From Triticum aestivum (Eukaryota > Streptophyta > Magnoliopsida > Poales > Poaceae): a stretch of 64,000 nucleotides of DNA. Location: contig NC_057812.1 of the NCBI RefSeq assembly GCF_018294505.1, positions 65,329,454 to 65,393,453 of the forward strand, in the 5' to 3' direction. The notes beneath the pieces were generated by a model. The model was given only the letters and a program-made list of their open reading frames with translations, was not told the DNA's origin and ran no database searches. A program made the translations under genes and the position numbers. Of the stretch, positions 1-12,098 are shown one piece after another (within the stretch, counting starts at the first letter, position 1; the number at the start of each line of letters is the position of its first letter).

Positions 1-559
1 CATCAGGCAGGTTTTAGAACTTTTTTTTGAGGAAAAAATGCGGCAGGTGTACAAGCTAGCCGCGGGTGCCATCCGCATGGAGGAAGCAGAAATTGTCCAC
101 AATTAAACTGGGAACCAAAGGCCTCAACAATCAACGCATTGTCCACAACGCACACACACACAGTTGTAGCTCGCTGCTGGTAGACAATGTCCTGGATGAC
201 CACACGTTCAGTTCAGCAAAATGCAGTCATGTTCAGGCGTGGGGAAACCAGAGTGACACACATACCAAACGAGCAGATGAACTTAACTTGATTCAGACTA
301 AGCAGACATAAAGGCACACAACAGCAGGGCAGCCAACCTCAAGGACTCGACAGAGTTGACCCAGAACCTTAACACGCTACCGCGGACACTACAGACAGCA
401 CGGAGGCCTGGAACTGAAGCAGCACTGCAGCAGAACAACCACAACAGGCATGCACACACCGATACAGCGAGACAGACAGAGGCAGGATCCAGGGCCATAT
501 CCAGCAGCAATCGCTCATTCAACATGTAAAAAGCATCGATTCATCTAACCGAACCGTAA

Positions 560-1080
560 TCCATGGAAAACAGACCCAAAATCGGTCATCCATCTGCCAG
601 CCGCGCTCCGGTTGGCGGGCGCACGCGCGTCGCGGCCGAGGGAGGGGGAGGAGAGGACGATGCACTTACCCACTCGGGCGGGGCGGCGGAGGAGGAGCGG
701 GTGGTGAGCGAAGCGCACGTCGTCGACCTCTTCAACGTCGCCGGAGCGGAGGACGGAATGGGTGCATCCGCGGCTGCCTGCCTGCCTGCGCGCGCCCGAG
801 ATGTTAGCGAGCGAGGAGGGAGGGAGGGGGAAGCGGGGGAAGAGCACGAGCGGTACGGGACTGACCTCCGACGCAGCAGCCGCCGCCGATGCTCGCTGGC
901 GGCAGGAGTCGCGCCGCGCCCGTGGGTCTTCCTTCCTCCGCGGCTCCGCGACGCGAAGCAAGCGGAAGGAGAAAGCGGTGCAGTGTTGGGGCTCGGGGTT
1001 AGATGTGAAGTGAAGGGGCCGTGGATTGCGGGCTTTGAACGAAGGCCCAGTTCGGGAGCTTACTTGAGGAGGAGGTAAGA
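560..1080 (-). other. Possible 5' exon of a gene running off the left edge
   Basis: This GC-rich block stands out from its AT-rich surroundings and resembles a grass 5'-UTR/first-exon region read on the minus strand. A strong plant donor (GAGTGG then GTAAGT) lies on the minus strand with the intron starting at 669. The minus-strand ATG near 757 opens only a very short frame, so the block may be mostly untranslated leader. Positions 1-560 would then hold the first intron and later exons; no clear exon is recognised there. Alternatives are a GC-rich transposon fragment or a retained promoter of a lost gene. No product is proposed. Confidence 0.3.
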
Positions 1081-1612
1081 AGGAAAGAAGATTTTTCTTT
1101 TTTCTTTTTAAGCAATAGAGAAGGTGGGTGCGATAAGGAGATGGGAAGGTCGAAAAGCTATTTGACTCCTGAGCTCTAGTAGTGACCCCGTTGTAAAAAA
1201 ATAGGAACCACATTGTACAAGTTTTCAAAGAACTCTGTGGATGGATTCAATGATGCATGCTACAAATATGAAATATCACGATGTGAAATTCTAAGAAGAC
1301 AAGATTTGTATATTTTGAAGACTTGAAAGTGTGTATATTCAAATCCACACGTCTGTCATTTTTGTGTAGCTTCGAATATAAAGTATTTCAAATTGATATT
1401 TTGCGTGTTTGTGGGATACGTCGGTGACAGCATGCAAGAATTCTTTTCCACATTTCTAAAAACTTGAAAATGTGATTTTTAAAAAATCAAATAGAGAGAC
1501 CACTAAAGCTCACGAGTTAGAAATATCCACTATGGGAAGCAAGATTTTACTTTCTCATCACTCATTCAGTACGTTGGCTGGGTTATATCATCTACACATT
1601 GTGACCGGGGCA
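1081..1612. other. Intergenic stretch, nothing recognised
   Basis: AT-rich sequence between the GC-rich block and the microsatellite. No coding motif, terminal repeat or retroelement domain was recognised. Confidence 0.4.
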
Positions 1613-1631
1613 ACACACACACACACAAACA

Positions 1632-1687
<56 letters not shown>

Positions 1688-1689
1688 CA
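1613..1689. repeat. (AC)n microsatellite
   Basis: A dinucleotide AC run of about 77 bp with a few AAAC interruptions. Open frames across it (Thr-His repeats) are by-products of the repeat. Confidence 0.95.
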
Positions 1690-1756
1690 TGTAAACACCT
1701 TCCTATCACTTACACGCGGGTCCCACTCTCCTTCCTTCTAGTTCGCGAGAACATCA

Positions 1757-2260
1757 TCAATTGTAGGCACAAGTGTGATATCCTCTCCTCCTTGAAACGA
1801 TTATCCCTACCGGAATGGCGCCAATAAAAAAGCGATAGTGTAGCACTTCGTAGTCCTCCCACATCGTGGAATCATGTGGTAGAGACCACAATTGTACCCG
1901 GATCTGCACCATCGCGTCGTTACCCTTTTTTTTTGGCAGCCGTCCAGTATAAGCGGGGAATAGAGGCACCGTTGTAAGGCTATCGGGTTGCTGCAGCTCA
2001 AAGAAGACCCGTCTATAGCTTCGCGGTGAACGACTTGATCTGCGACACATGGAAGATCGGTCCACATGCCAGTCTGGTGGCAACTCCAACATGTAAGCGA
2101 TTACATTGACATTACATTGACATTACATTGACACGCTCTACAATCTTGAAAGGTCCAAAGAACTTGAAGGAGATCTTTAGGCGTGTACGTTTGACTACAT
2201 TGGACTGGGCATGCATTTTGAGCTTGAGGACCATCTCACGCGCACACACACAAGTTGGCA
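1757..2260 (-). pseudogene. Ty3/gypsy integrase C-terminus with chromodomain, decayed
   Basis: Read on the minus strand from about 2250 downwards, the translation gives a typical gypsy integrase tail, with LKISFKFFGPFKIVERV (2130-2190), then an LELP motif and FHVSQIK, then a chromodomain-like end (VQLWSLPHDSTMWEDYEVL, about 1840-1900). The pieces fall in different frames, so several frameshifts are present. This is the 3' end of a pol gene from a chromovirus-type element; no upstream pol domains remain. Three exact copies of an 11-bp unit (ATTACATTGAC, 2100-2132) interrupt it. Confidence 0.7.
2100..2132. repeat. 11-bp tandem repeat, three copies
   Basis: ATTACATTGAC repeats three times exactly inside the decayed gypsy integrase tail. 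It looks like a local slippage expansion. Confidence 0.85.
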
Positions 2261-2278
2261 CTTTGTGCGACTGTGATC

Positions 2279-3057
2279 AGGAAAGCGCATGGAGCCCCAT
2301 GCGTGGTTTTGATAATTAATGATATTTTTATGAACTAGTGTTTTTATTGATTTATATCTAAAGGATGTTTTCATAGGCAATACTTGAGGACCATGTATTG
2401 GTTTCAAGGTTGAAACAGAAGAAAGTGTAGAAGATGGAGTTCTTATGAGGAACTCAAAATGAAAGCATGCTCTAGCTTATATGTTAAGCTATGAAGGATC
2501 AAGATGTTGAGAAGTTTATTACAAAAAAATAATCATGTGGATCTAAGTCAAGGTCATCATGTGATACCTGTGTGGCCCTCGGACATCACCTCCTCAAGTC
2601 CAATTATGCCACCGACTACTTCGATGATGTCCATTGGCCCCATGAAGAGAGCCCAAGCTAAAGCTCTACGAGCCGAGGTGACTCTATTCCTGAACACATG
2701 TGACTTTTCACCATGTATGAATGGTTTGTTAACTCAAGTGGATACATACTCAGGTATCCACAAGAACCACTACAGGTGACGGCAGAGGCGAAACTGAGGG
2801 AGGAGAAGATAAGCCCAAATAAAAAGGATGGAAGAGTCACTATAGGCATCGCAAACAAGCCGCGAACAAAGCACGGACTATACGCACGACCTCCATTTTG
2901 CTAGTGGAAAAACATGGACATGTCTGTGCCACCTCCAATATGCGCGCAGACAAACCGGAAACCGCAAACTGTCTGCAGTCATGCCTGAGGACTTTCCCAC
3001 TTACCCCCTTTTAGGTTCCACCTATGTGTGAATATGGGCAAAGCCCTTGTACCTTAC
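2279..3057 (+). mobile_element. Old gypsy LTR and gag-like debris, left part
   Basis: The start (tggttttgataattaatg) resembles the opening of several Triticeae gypsy LTRs. Positions 2560-2790 hold a gag-pol-type segment: plus-strand translation gives GPMKRAQAKALRAEVTLFL, a motif recurrent in plant gypsy polyproteins, followed by stops. The sequence resumes after the copia insertions at 13362, where an LTR-like end and a tRNA-Met-type primer site follow. The exact LTR start is uncertain. Confidence 0.45.
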
Positions 3058-3507
3058 TGTTGAGGAACGTTGCAGAAAATAAAAAAAATTCTACGCTTCA
3101 CCAAGATCAATCTATGGAGTTATCTAGCAACGAGAGAGATGAGTGCATCTACATACCCTTGTAGATCGCGAGCGGAAGCGTTCAAGAGAACGGGGTTGAG
3201 GGAGTCGTACTCGTCGTGATCCAAATCACCGATGATCCTAGCGCCGAACGGACGGCACCTCCGCGTTCAACACACGTACGATTGGGGAAGACATCTCCTC
3301 CTTCTTGATCCAGCAAGGGGGAGGGAGAAGTTGATGGAGATCCAGCAGCACGACGGCGTGGTGGTGGAAGCAGCGGTGATCTCGGCAGGGCTTCGCCAAG
3401 CTCAGCGAGAGGGAGAGGTGTCACGGGAGGGAGAGGGAGGTGCCAGGGGCTAGGGTGCGCAGCCCTCCCTCCCCCCTCTTTATATAGGGGTCCAGGAGGG
3501 GCGCCGG
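3058..3507 (-). mobile_element. Copia (Angela/WIS-type) solo LTR, first half
   Basis: The LTR 3' end on the minus strand begins at 3058 with the inverted ...CAACA terminus (here tgttgaggaacgtt). It is split at 3507 by the full-length copia element and continues at 12099-13361, ending TTTCCAACA. The restored length is about 1.7 kb, like the other Angela-type LTRs in this window. A perfect 5-bp TSD, CTTAC, flanks the whole (3053-3057 and 13362-13366). No internal domain is present, so this is a solo LTR left by LTR-LTR recombination. Confidence 0.88.
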
Positions 3508-5249
3508 TGAAGGAAATATGCCCTAGAGGCAATAATAAAGTTATTATTTATTTCCTTATATCATGATAAATGTTTATTATTCATGCTAGAATTGTATTAA
3601 CCGGAAACATGATACATGTGTGAATACATAGACAAACAGAGTGTCACTAGTATGCCTGTACTAGACTAGCTCGCTGATTAAAGATGGTTATGTTCCCTAG
3701 CCATAGACAAAGAGTTGCCATTTGATTAACAAGATCACATCATTAGGAGAATGATGTGATTGACTTGACCCATTCCGTTAGCTTAGCACTTGATCGTTTA
3801 GTTTGTTGCTATTGCTTTTTTCATGACTTATACATGTTCCTATGACTATGAGATTATGCAACTCCCGTTTGCCGGAGGAACACTTTGTGTGCTACCAAAC
3901 GTCACAACGTAACTGGGTGATTATAAAAGAACTCTACAGGTGTCTCCAAAGGTACATGTTGGGTTGGCGTATTTCGAGATTAGGATTTGTCACTCCGATT
4001 GTTGGAGAGGTATCTCTGGGCCCTCTCGGTAATGCACATCACATAAGCCTTGCAAGCATTGCAACTAATGAGTTAGTTGCGAGATGATGTATTATGGAAT
4101 GAGTAAAGAGATTTGCCGGTAACGAGATTGAACTAGGTATTGAGATACCGACGATCGAATCTCGGGCAAGTAACATACCGATGACAAAGGGAACAACGTA
4201 TGTTGTTATGCGGTCTGACCAATAAAGATCTTCGTAGAATATGTGGGAGCCAATATGAGCATCTAGGTTCCGCTATTGGTTATTGACCGGAGACGTGTCT
4301 CGGTCATGTCTACATAGTTCTCGAACCCGTAGGGTCCGCACGCTTAAAGTTTCGATGACATTTATATTATGAGTTTATGAGTTTTGATGTACCGAAGGAG
4401 TTCGGAGTCCCGGATGAGATTGGGGACAAGGCAAGGAGTCTCGAAATGGTCGAGACGTAAAGATCGATATATTGGACGACTATATTCGGACATCGGAAAG
4501 GTTCCGAGTGATTCGGGTATTTTCGGGGGTACCGAAGAGTTACGGGAATACGAGGAAGAAGTAATGGGCCTCATGGGCCAAGTGGTGGAAGAGAGGAGGC
4601 AGGGCGCGCAGCCCCCCTAGCCCAAACCGAATTGGACTAGGGGGTCGGCCCCCCTTTCCTCCTTTTCCTCCCTCTCCTTCCTTCTCCTTCTCCTTCCCTT
4701 CCTTCCCCTCTCCTACTTGGACTAGGAAAGAGGGGGGAATCCTACTTGGAGTAGGATTGCCCCCCTTGGGTGCGCCTCCTCCCCTTGGCCGCGTCTCCCC
4801 CCTTGCTCCTTTATATACGGGGGCAGAGGGGCACCTCTAGACACACAAGTTGATCAAGTTGATCGTCTCTTAGCCGTGTGCGGTGCCCCCCTCCACCATA
4901 GTCCACCTCGATAATACTGTAGCGGTGCTTAGGCGAAGCCCTGCGTCGGTAGAACATCATCATTGTCATCACGCCGTCGTGCTGACGAAACTCTCCCTCA
5001 ACACTCGGCTGGATCAGAGTTCGAGGGACATCATCGGGCTGAACGTGTGTAGAACTCGGAGGTGCCGTACGTTCGGTACTTGGATCGGTCGGATCGTGAA
5101 GACGTACGACTACATCAACCGCGTTGTCATAACGCTTCCGCTTTCAGTCTATGAGGGTACGTGGACAACACTCTCCCGTCTCGTTGCTATGCATCACCAT
5201 GATCTTGCGTGTGCGTAGGAAATTTTTGAAATTACTACGTTCCCCAACA
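3508..5249 (+). repeat. 5' LTR of the full-length copia element
   Basis: It starts TGAAGGAAATATGCCC and ends GTTCCCCAACA; length is 1742 bp. It holds a pyrimidine-rich block (about 4650-4720) and a TATA box at 4812. The 70-110 aa open frames in it recur in both LTRs and are not genes. Confidence 0.95.
4812..4817 (+). promoter_or_regulatory. LTR TATA box
   Basis: TATATA within CTCCTTTATATACGGG, about 430 bp from the LTR end. This is the position of the BARE-1/Angela core promoter; the same site is at 11662 in the 3' LTR. Confidence 0.6.
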
Positions 5250-5250
5250 G

Positions 5251-5262
5251 TGGCATCCGAGC
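5251..5262 (+). other. Primer binding site (tRNA-Met type)
   Basis: TGGCATCCGAGC lies 2 bp after the 5' LTR. It resembles the initiator-Met PBS TGGTATCAGAGC of this family with two changes. Confidence 0.75.
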
Positions 5263-6538
5263 CTAGGTTTTATGTGTTGATGTTATATGCACGAGTAGAA
5301 CACAAGTGAGGTGTGGGTGATATAAGTCATACTGCTTACCAGCATGTCATACTTTGGTTCGGCGATATTGTTGGATGAAGCGGCCCGGACCGACATTACG
5401 CGTACGCTTACGCGAGACTGGTTCTACCGACGTGCTTTGCAGACAGGTGGCTGGCGGGTGTCAGTTTCTCCAACTTTAGTTGAACCAAGTGTGGCTACGC
5501 CCGGTCCTTGCGAAGGTTAAAACAACACCAACTTGACAAACTATCATTGTGGTTTTGATGCGTAGGTAAGATTGGTTCTTGCTTAAGCCCGTGGCAGCCA
5601 CGTAAAACTTGCAACAAACAAAGTAGAGGACGTTTAACTTGTTTTTGCAGGGTATGTTGTGATGTGATATGGTCAAGACATGATGCTAAATTTTATTGTA
5701 TGAGATGATCATGTTTTGTAACCGAGTTATCGGCAACTGGCAGGAGCCATATGGTTGTTGCTTTATTGTATGCAATGCAATCACCCTGTAATGCTTTACT
5801 TTATCACTAAGCGGTAGCGATAGTCGTAGAAGCATAAGATTGGCGAGACGACAACGATGCTACGATGGAGATCAAGGTGTCGCGTCGGTGACGATGGTGA
5901 TCATGACGGTGCTTCGAAGATGGAGATCACAAGCACAAGATGATGATGGCCATATCATATCACTTATATTGATTGCATGTGATGTTTATCTTTTATGCAT
6001 CTTATCTTGCTTTGATTGACGGTAGCATTATAAGATGATCCCTCACTAAATTATCATAGTAAAAGTGTTCTCCCTGAGTATGAACCGTTGTGAAAGTTCT
6101 TCGTGCTGAGACACCACGTGATGATCGGGTGTGATAGGCTCTACGTTCAAATACAATGGGTACAAAACAGTTGCACACGCAGAATACTCAGGTTTAACTT
6201 GACGAGCCTAGCATATAACAGATATGGCCTCGGAACAGGGAGACCGAAAGGTCGAGCGTGAATCATATAGTAGATATGATCAACATAGTGATGTTCACCA
6301 TTGAAACTACTCCATCTCACGTGATGATCGGTTATGGTTTAGTTGATTTGGATCACGTGATCACTTAGAGGATTAGAGGGATGTCTATCTAAGTGGGAGT
6401 TCTTAAGTAATATGATTAAATTGAACTTAAATTTATCATGAACTTAATCCTGATAGTATTTTGCAAATTATGTTGTAGATCAATAGCTCGCGTTGTTGTT
6501 TCCCTATGTTTATTTTGATATGTTCCTAGAGAAAAACT
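5263..6538 (+). other. Copia 5' leader, non-coding
   Basis: This untranslated leader lies between the primer site and gag, as is usual for BARE/Angela elements. No separate gene was seen in it. Confidence 0.6.
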
Positions 6539-7538
6539 ATGTTGAAAGATGTTAGTAGCAATGATGCGGATTAGATCCGTGATCTAAGGTTTATCCTCAT
6601 TGCTGCACAGAAGAATTATGTCCTTGTTGCACCGCTAGGTGACAGACCTATTGCAGGAGCAGATGCAGACGTTATGAACGTTTGGCTAGCTCAATATGAT
6701 GACTACTTGATAGTTTAGTGCACCATGCTTAACGGCTTAGAATCGAGACTTCAAAGACGTTTTGAACGTCATGGACCATATGAGATGTTCCAGGAGTTGA
6801 AGTTAATATTTCAAGCAAATACCCGAGTTGAGAGATATGAAGTCTCCAACAAGTTCTATAGCTAAAAGATGGAGGAGAATCGCTCAAGCAACGAGCATGT
6901 GCTCAGATTGTTTGGGTACTACAATCGCTTGAATCAAGTGGGAGTTAATCTTCCAGATAAAATAGTGATTGACAGAATTTTCTAGTCACCATCACCAAGT
7001 TAGTAGAACTTCATGATGAACTATAATATGCAAGGGATAACAGAAATGATTCTCAAGCTCTTCGTGATGCTGAAATCGACGAAGGTAGAAATCAAGAAAA
7101 ACATCAAGTGTTGATGGTTGACAAGACCACTATTTTCAAGAAAAGGGCAAAGGGAAGAAGGGGAACTTCAAGAAGAACGGCAAGCAAGTTGCTGCTCAAG
7201 TGAAGAAGCCCAAGTCTGGTCCTAAGCCTGAGACTAAGTGCTTCTACTGCAAAGGGACTGGTCACTGGAAGCGAAACTGCCCCAAGTATTTGGCGGATAA
7301 GAAGGATGGCAAAGTGAACAAAGGTATATTGGATATACATGTAATTGATATGTATTTTACTAGTGTTTATAGCAATCCCTCGGCATTTGATACTGGTTCA
7401 GTTGCTAAGAGTAGTAACTCGAAATGGGACTTGCAGAATAAACAGAAACTAGTAAAAGACGAGGTGACGATGTGTGTTGGAAGTAGTTCCAAGATTGATA
7501 TGATCATCATCGCACACTCCCTATACTTTCGGGATTAG
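6539..7538 (+). pseudogene. Copia gag and protease, decayed
   Basis: The gag frame starts at ATG 6539 but is broken by several stops and frameshifts. The later part (7200-7538) is open and encodes a CCHC zinc knuckle (CFYCKGTGHWKRNCP, about 7230-7275) followed by the protease DTG motif (AFDTGSVAKSS, about 7385). In a live element this makes the nucleocapsid and the aspartic protease that cleaves the polyprotein. It cannot work as a single protein here. Confidence 0.85.
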
Positions 7539-7654
7539 TGTTGAAACTAAATAAGTGTTATTTGGTGTTTGCGTTGAGCATGAATATGATTTGATCATGT
7601 TTGTTGCAATACGGTTATTCATTTAAATAAGAGAATAATTGTTGTTCTGTTTAC

Positions 7655-10130
7655 ATGAATAAAACCTTCTATGGTCATACACCCAATAAAATGGTTTGTT
7701 GGATCTCGATCGTAGTGATACACATATTCATAATATTGAAGCCAAAAAGATGCAAAGTTAATAATAATAGTGCAACTTATTTGTGGCACTGCCGTTTAGG
7801 TCATATTGGTGTAAAGCGCATGAAGAAACTCCATGCTAATGGATTTTTGGAATCACTTGATTATGAATCACTTGATGCTTGCGAACCATGCCTCATGGGC
7901 AAGATGACTAAGACTCCGCTCTTCGGAACAATGGAGCGAGCAACTGACTTATTGGAAATAATACATACTGATGTATGTGATCCAATGAGTGTTGAGGCTC
8001 GCGGCGGGTATCGTTATTTTCTGACCTTCACAGATGATTTGAGCAGATATGGGTATATCTACTTGATGAAACATAAAGTCTGAAACATTTGAAAAGTGCA
8101 TATAATTTCAGAGTGAAGTAGAAAATCACCACAACAAGAAAATAAAGTTTCTACGATCTGATCGTGGAGGAGAATATTTGAGTTACGAGTTTGGTCTTCA
8201 TTTGAAACAATGCGGAATAGTTTCGCAACTCATGCCACCTGGAACACCACAGCGTAATGGTGTGTCCGAATGTCATAACCGTACTTTATTAGGTATGGTG
8301 CAATCTATGATGTTTCTTACCGATCTACTACTATCGTTTTGGGGTTATGCATTAAAGACAGCTGCATTCACGTTAAAAAGGGCACCATCTAAGTCCGTTG
8401 AGACGAAACAATCTGAACTGTGGTTTCGCAAGAAACCAAAGTTGCCGTTTCTTAAAGTTTGGGGTTGTGATGCTTATATGAAAAAGTTTCATCCTGATAA
8501 GCTCAAACCCAAATCGGAGAAATGTGTCTTCATAGGATACCCAAAGGAGACTGTTGGGTACACCTTCTATCACAGATCCGAAGGCAAGACATTTGTTGCT
8601 AAGAATGGATCCTTTTTAGAGAAGGAGTTTCTCTCGAAAGAAGTGAGTGGGAGGAAAGTTGAACTTGATGAGGTAACTGTACCTGCTCCCTTATTGGAAA
8701 GTAGTACATCACAGAAACCGGTTTCTGTGACACCTACACCAATTAGTAAGGAAGCTAATGATGATGATCATGAAACTTCTGAACAAGTTACTACCGAATC
8801 TCGTAGGTAAACCAGAGTGAGATCCGCACCAGAGTGGTACGGTAATCCTGTTCTGGAAGTCATGCTACTAGATCATGATGAACCTGCGAACTATGAAGAA
8901 GCGATGGTGAGCCCAGATTCCGCAAAATGGCTTGAAGCCATGAAATCTGAGATGGGATCCATGTATGAGAACAAAGTGTGGATTTTGGTTGACTTGCCCA
9001 ATGATCGGCAAACAATTGAGAATAAATGGATCTTCAAGAAGAAGACTGACGCTGACGGTAATGTTACTGTCTACAAAGCTCGACTTGTCGCAAAAGGTTT
9101 TCAACAAGTTCAAGGGATTGACTACGATGAGACCTTCTCACCCGTAGCGATGCTTAAGTCTGTCCGAATCATGTTAGCAATTGCCGCATTTTATGATTAT
9201 GAAATTTGGCAGTTGGATGTCAAGACTGCATTCCTGAATGGATTTCTGGAAGAAGAGTTGTATATGATGCAACCGGAAGGTTTTGTCAATCCAAAGGGAG
9301 CTAACAAAGTATGCAAGCTCCAGCGATCCATTTATGGACTGGTTCAAGCATCTCGGAGTTGGAATATACGCTTTGATGAGTTGATCAAAGCATATAGTTT
9401 TATACAGACTTGCGATGAAGCCTGTATTTACAAGAAAGTGAGTGGGAGCACTACAGCATTTCTGATAAGAGTATGTGAATGACATATTGTTGATCGGAAA
9501 TAATGTAGAATAATTCTGCAAATCATAAAGGGGTATTTGAAAGGAGTTTTTTGAAGAAGGACCTCGATGAAGCTGCTTACATATTGAGCATCAAGATCTA
9601 TAGAGATAGATCAGGACGCTTGATAAGTTTTTTCAATGAGTACATACCTTGACAAGATTTTGAAGTAAGTTCAAAATGGAACAGTCAAAGAAAGAGTTTC
9701 TTGCCTGTGTTACAAGGTGTGAAATTGAGTAAGACTCAAAGCCCGACCACGGCAGAAGATAGAAACAGAATGAAAGTCATTCCCTATGCCTTAGCTATAG
9801 GTTCTATAAAGTATGCCATGTTGTGTACTAGATCTATTGTATACCCTACACTGAGTTAAGCAAGGGAGTACAATAGTGATTTAGGAGTAGATCAATGGAG
9901 AACGGTCAAAATTATCCTTACTGGGATAAGGATATGTTTCTCGATTACGGAGGTGATAAAAGGTTCGTCGTAAAGGGTTATGTCGATGCAAATTTTGACA
10001 CTGATCCAGATGACTCTAAGTCTCAATCTGGATACATATTGAAAGTGGGAGCAATTAGTTAGAGTAGCTCTGTGCAGAGCATTGTAGACATAGAAAATTG
10101 CAAAATACATTACAGATCTGAATGTGACAG
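7655..10130 (+). pseudogene. Copia pol: integrase, RT and RNase H, decayed
   Basis: The copia domain order is kept. The integrase HHCC zinc domain (WHCRLGHIG ... CEPC) is at 7780-7900 and a catalytic Asp (HTDVCDP) at about 7970. After frameshifts at 8083-8178 comes the integrase Glu region (NGVSECHNRT, about 8265). RT starts near 8890 (KWIFKKKTDADG, QLDVKTAFLNGF). The RT catalytic box at 9472-9483 reads YVND in a shifted frame: a frameshift plus an Asp-to-Asn change. RNase H remnants lie at about 9960-10110. Integrase and RT are both broken, so any movement would need proteins from another copy. Confidence 0.88.
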
Positions 10131-10186
10131 ACCCGTTAACTAAAATTATCTCACAAGCAAAACATGATCACACCTTAGTACTCTTT

Positions 10187-10335
10187 GGGTGTTAATCACA
10201 TAACGATGTGAACTAGATTACTGACTCTAGTAAATCCTTTGGGTGTTGATCACATATCGATGTGAACTATGGGTGTTAAACACATGGTGATGTGAACTAT
10301 TGATGTTAAATCACATGGTGATGTGATCTAGATTA
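10187..10335 (+). repeat. Short repeats before the 3' LTR
   Basis: A gggtgttNNNcacat...gatgtgaact unit of about 30 bp recurs at 10187, 10241, 10271 and 10301. It lies in the untranslated end of the copia internal region, just before the purine tract. Confidence 0.7.
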
Positions 10336-10348
10336 TTGACTCTAGTGC

Positions 10349-10358
10349 AAGTGGGAGA
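10349..10358 (+). other. Polypurine tract
   Basis: AAGTGGGAGA lies immediately before the 3' LTR, the plus-strand primer of this copia family. The same motif precedes the LTR at 41148. Confidence 0.75.
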
Positions 10359-10359
10359 C

Positions 10360-12098
10360 TGAAGGAAATATGCCCTAGAGGCAATAATAAAGTTATTATT
10401 TATTTCCTTATATCATGATAAATGTTTATTATTCATGCTAGAATTGTATTAACCGGAAACATGATACATGTGTGAATACATAGACAAATAGAGTGTCACT
10501 AGTATGCCTGTACTAGACTAGCTCGCTGATTAAAGATGGTTATGTTCCCTAGCCATAGACAAAGAGTTGCCATTTGATTAACAAGATCACATCATTAGGA
10601 GAATGATGTGATTGACTTGACCCATTCCGTTAGCTTAGCACTTGATCGTTTAGTTTGTTGCTATTGCTTTTTCATGACTTATACATGTTCCTATGACTAT
10701 GAGATTATGCAACTCCCGTTTGCCGGAGGAACACTTTGTGTGCTACCAAACGTCACAACGTAACTGGGTGATTATAAAGGAACCTACAGGTGTCTCCAAA
10801 GGTACATGTTGGGTTGGCGTATTTCGAGATTAGGATTTGTCACTCCGATTGTTGGAGAGGTATCTCTGGGCCCTCTCGGTAATGCACATCACATAAGCCT
10901 TGCAAGCATTGCAACTAATGAGTTAGTTGCGAGATGATGTATTACGGAACGAGTAAAGAGATTTGCCGGTAACGAGATTGAACTAGGTATTGAGATACTG
11001 ACGGTCGAATCTCGGGCAAGTAACATACCGATGACAAAGGGAACAACGTATGTTGTTATGCGGTCTGACCGATAAAGATCTTCGTAGAATATGTGGGAGC
11101 CAATATGAGCATCCAGGTTCCGCTATTGGTTATTGACCGGAGACGTGTCTCGGTCATGTCTACATAGTTCTCGAACCCGTAGGGTCCGCACGCTTAAAGT
11201 TTCGATGACATTTATATTATGAGTTTATGAGTTTTGATGTACCGAAGGAGTTCGGAGTCCCGGATGAGATCGGGGACAAGACGAGGAGTCTCGAAATGGT
11301 TGAGACGTAAAGATCGATATATTGGACGACTATATTCGGACATCGTAAAGGTTCCGAGTGATTCGGGTATTTTCGGGGGTATCGGGGAGTTACGGGAATA
11401 CGAGGAAGAAGTAATGGGCCTCATGGGCCAAGTGGTGGAAGAGAGGAGGCAGGGCGCGCGGCCCCCCTAGCCCAAACCGAATTGGACTAGGGGGCCGGCC
11501 CCCCTTTCCTCCTTTTCCTCCCTCTCCTTCCTTCTCCTTCTCCTTCCCTTCCTTCCCCTCTCCTACTTGGACTAGGAAAGAGGGGGGAATCCTACTTGGA
11601 GTAGGATTGCCCCCCTTGGGTGCGCCTCCTCCCCTTGGCCGCCTCTCCCCCCTTGCTCCTTTATATACGGGGGCAGGGGGCACCTCTAGACACACAAGTT
11701 GATCAAGTTGATCGTCTCTTAGCCGTGTGCGGTGCCCCCTTCCACCATAGTCCACCTCGATAATACTGTAGCGGTGCTTAGGCGAAGCCCTGCGTTGATA
11801 GAACATCATCATCGTCACCACGCCGTCGTGCTGACGAAACTCTCCCTCAACACTCGGCTGGATCGGAGTTCGAGGGACGTCATCGGGCTGAACGTGTGCA
11901 GAACTCGAAGGTGCTGTACGTTCGGTACTTGGATCGGTCGGATCGTGAAGACGTACGACTACATCAACCGCGTTGTCATAACGCTTCCACTTTCGGTCTA
12001 CGAGGGTACGTGGACAACACTCTTCCCTCTCGTTGCTATGCATCACCATGATCTTGCGTGTGCGTAGAAAATTTTTGAAATTACTATGTTCCCCAACA
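10360..12098 (+). repeat. 3' LTR of the full-length copia element
   Basis: It starts TGAAGGAAATATGCCC and ends GTTCCCCAACA; length is 1739 bp. It shares with the 5' LTR the unusual TGAAGG start in place of the family's TGTTGG. A TATA box lies at 11662-11667. Confidence 0.95.

Larger units (their letters stand above)
3508..12098 (+). mobile_element. Full-length Ty1/copia element (BARE/WIS/Angela type)
   Basis: Two direct LTRs (3508-5249 and 10360-12098) enclose about 5.1 kb with gag, protease, integrase, RT and RNase H remnants in copia order. A tRNA-Met-like primer site follows the 5' LTR and a purine tract precedes the 3' LTR. Flanks are gccgg on the left and gccgc on the right, a 5-bp TSD with one mismatch. 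It sits inside the minus-strand copia solo LTR. Many stops and frameshifts make it non-autonomous now. By eye the LTRs differ at roughly 35-40 sites. Confidence 0.93.

Noticed and set aside
3508..12098. Autonomous, currently active copia element
   Set aside because: Stops and frameshifts in gag, integrase and RT, including the RT catalytic box, exclude autonomy.
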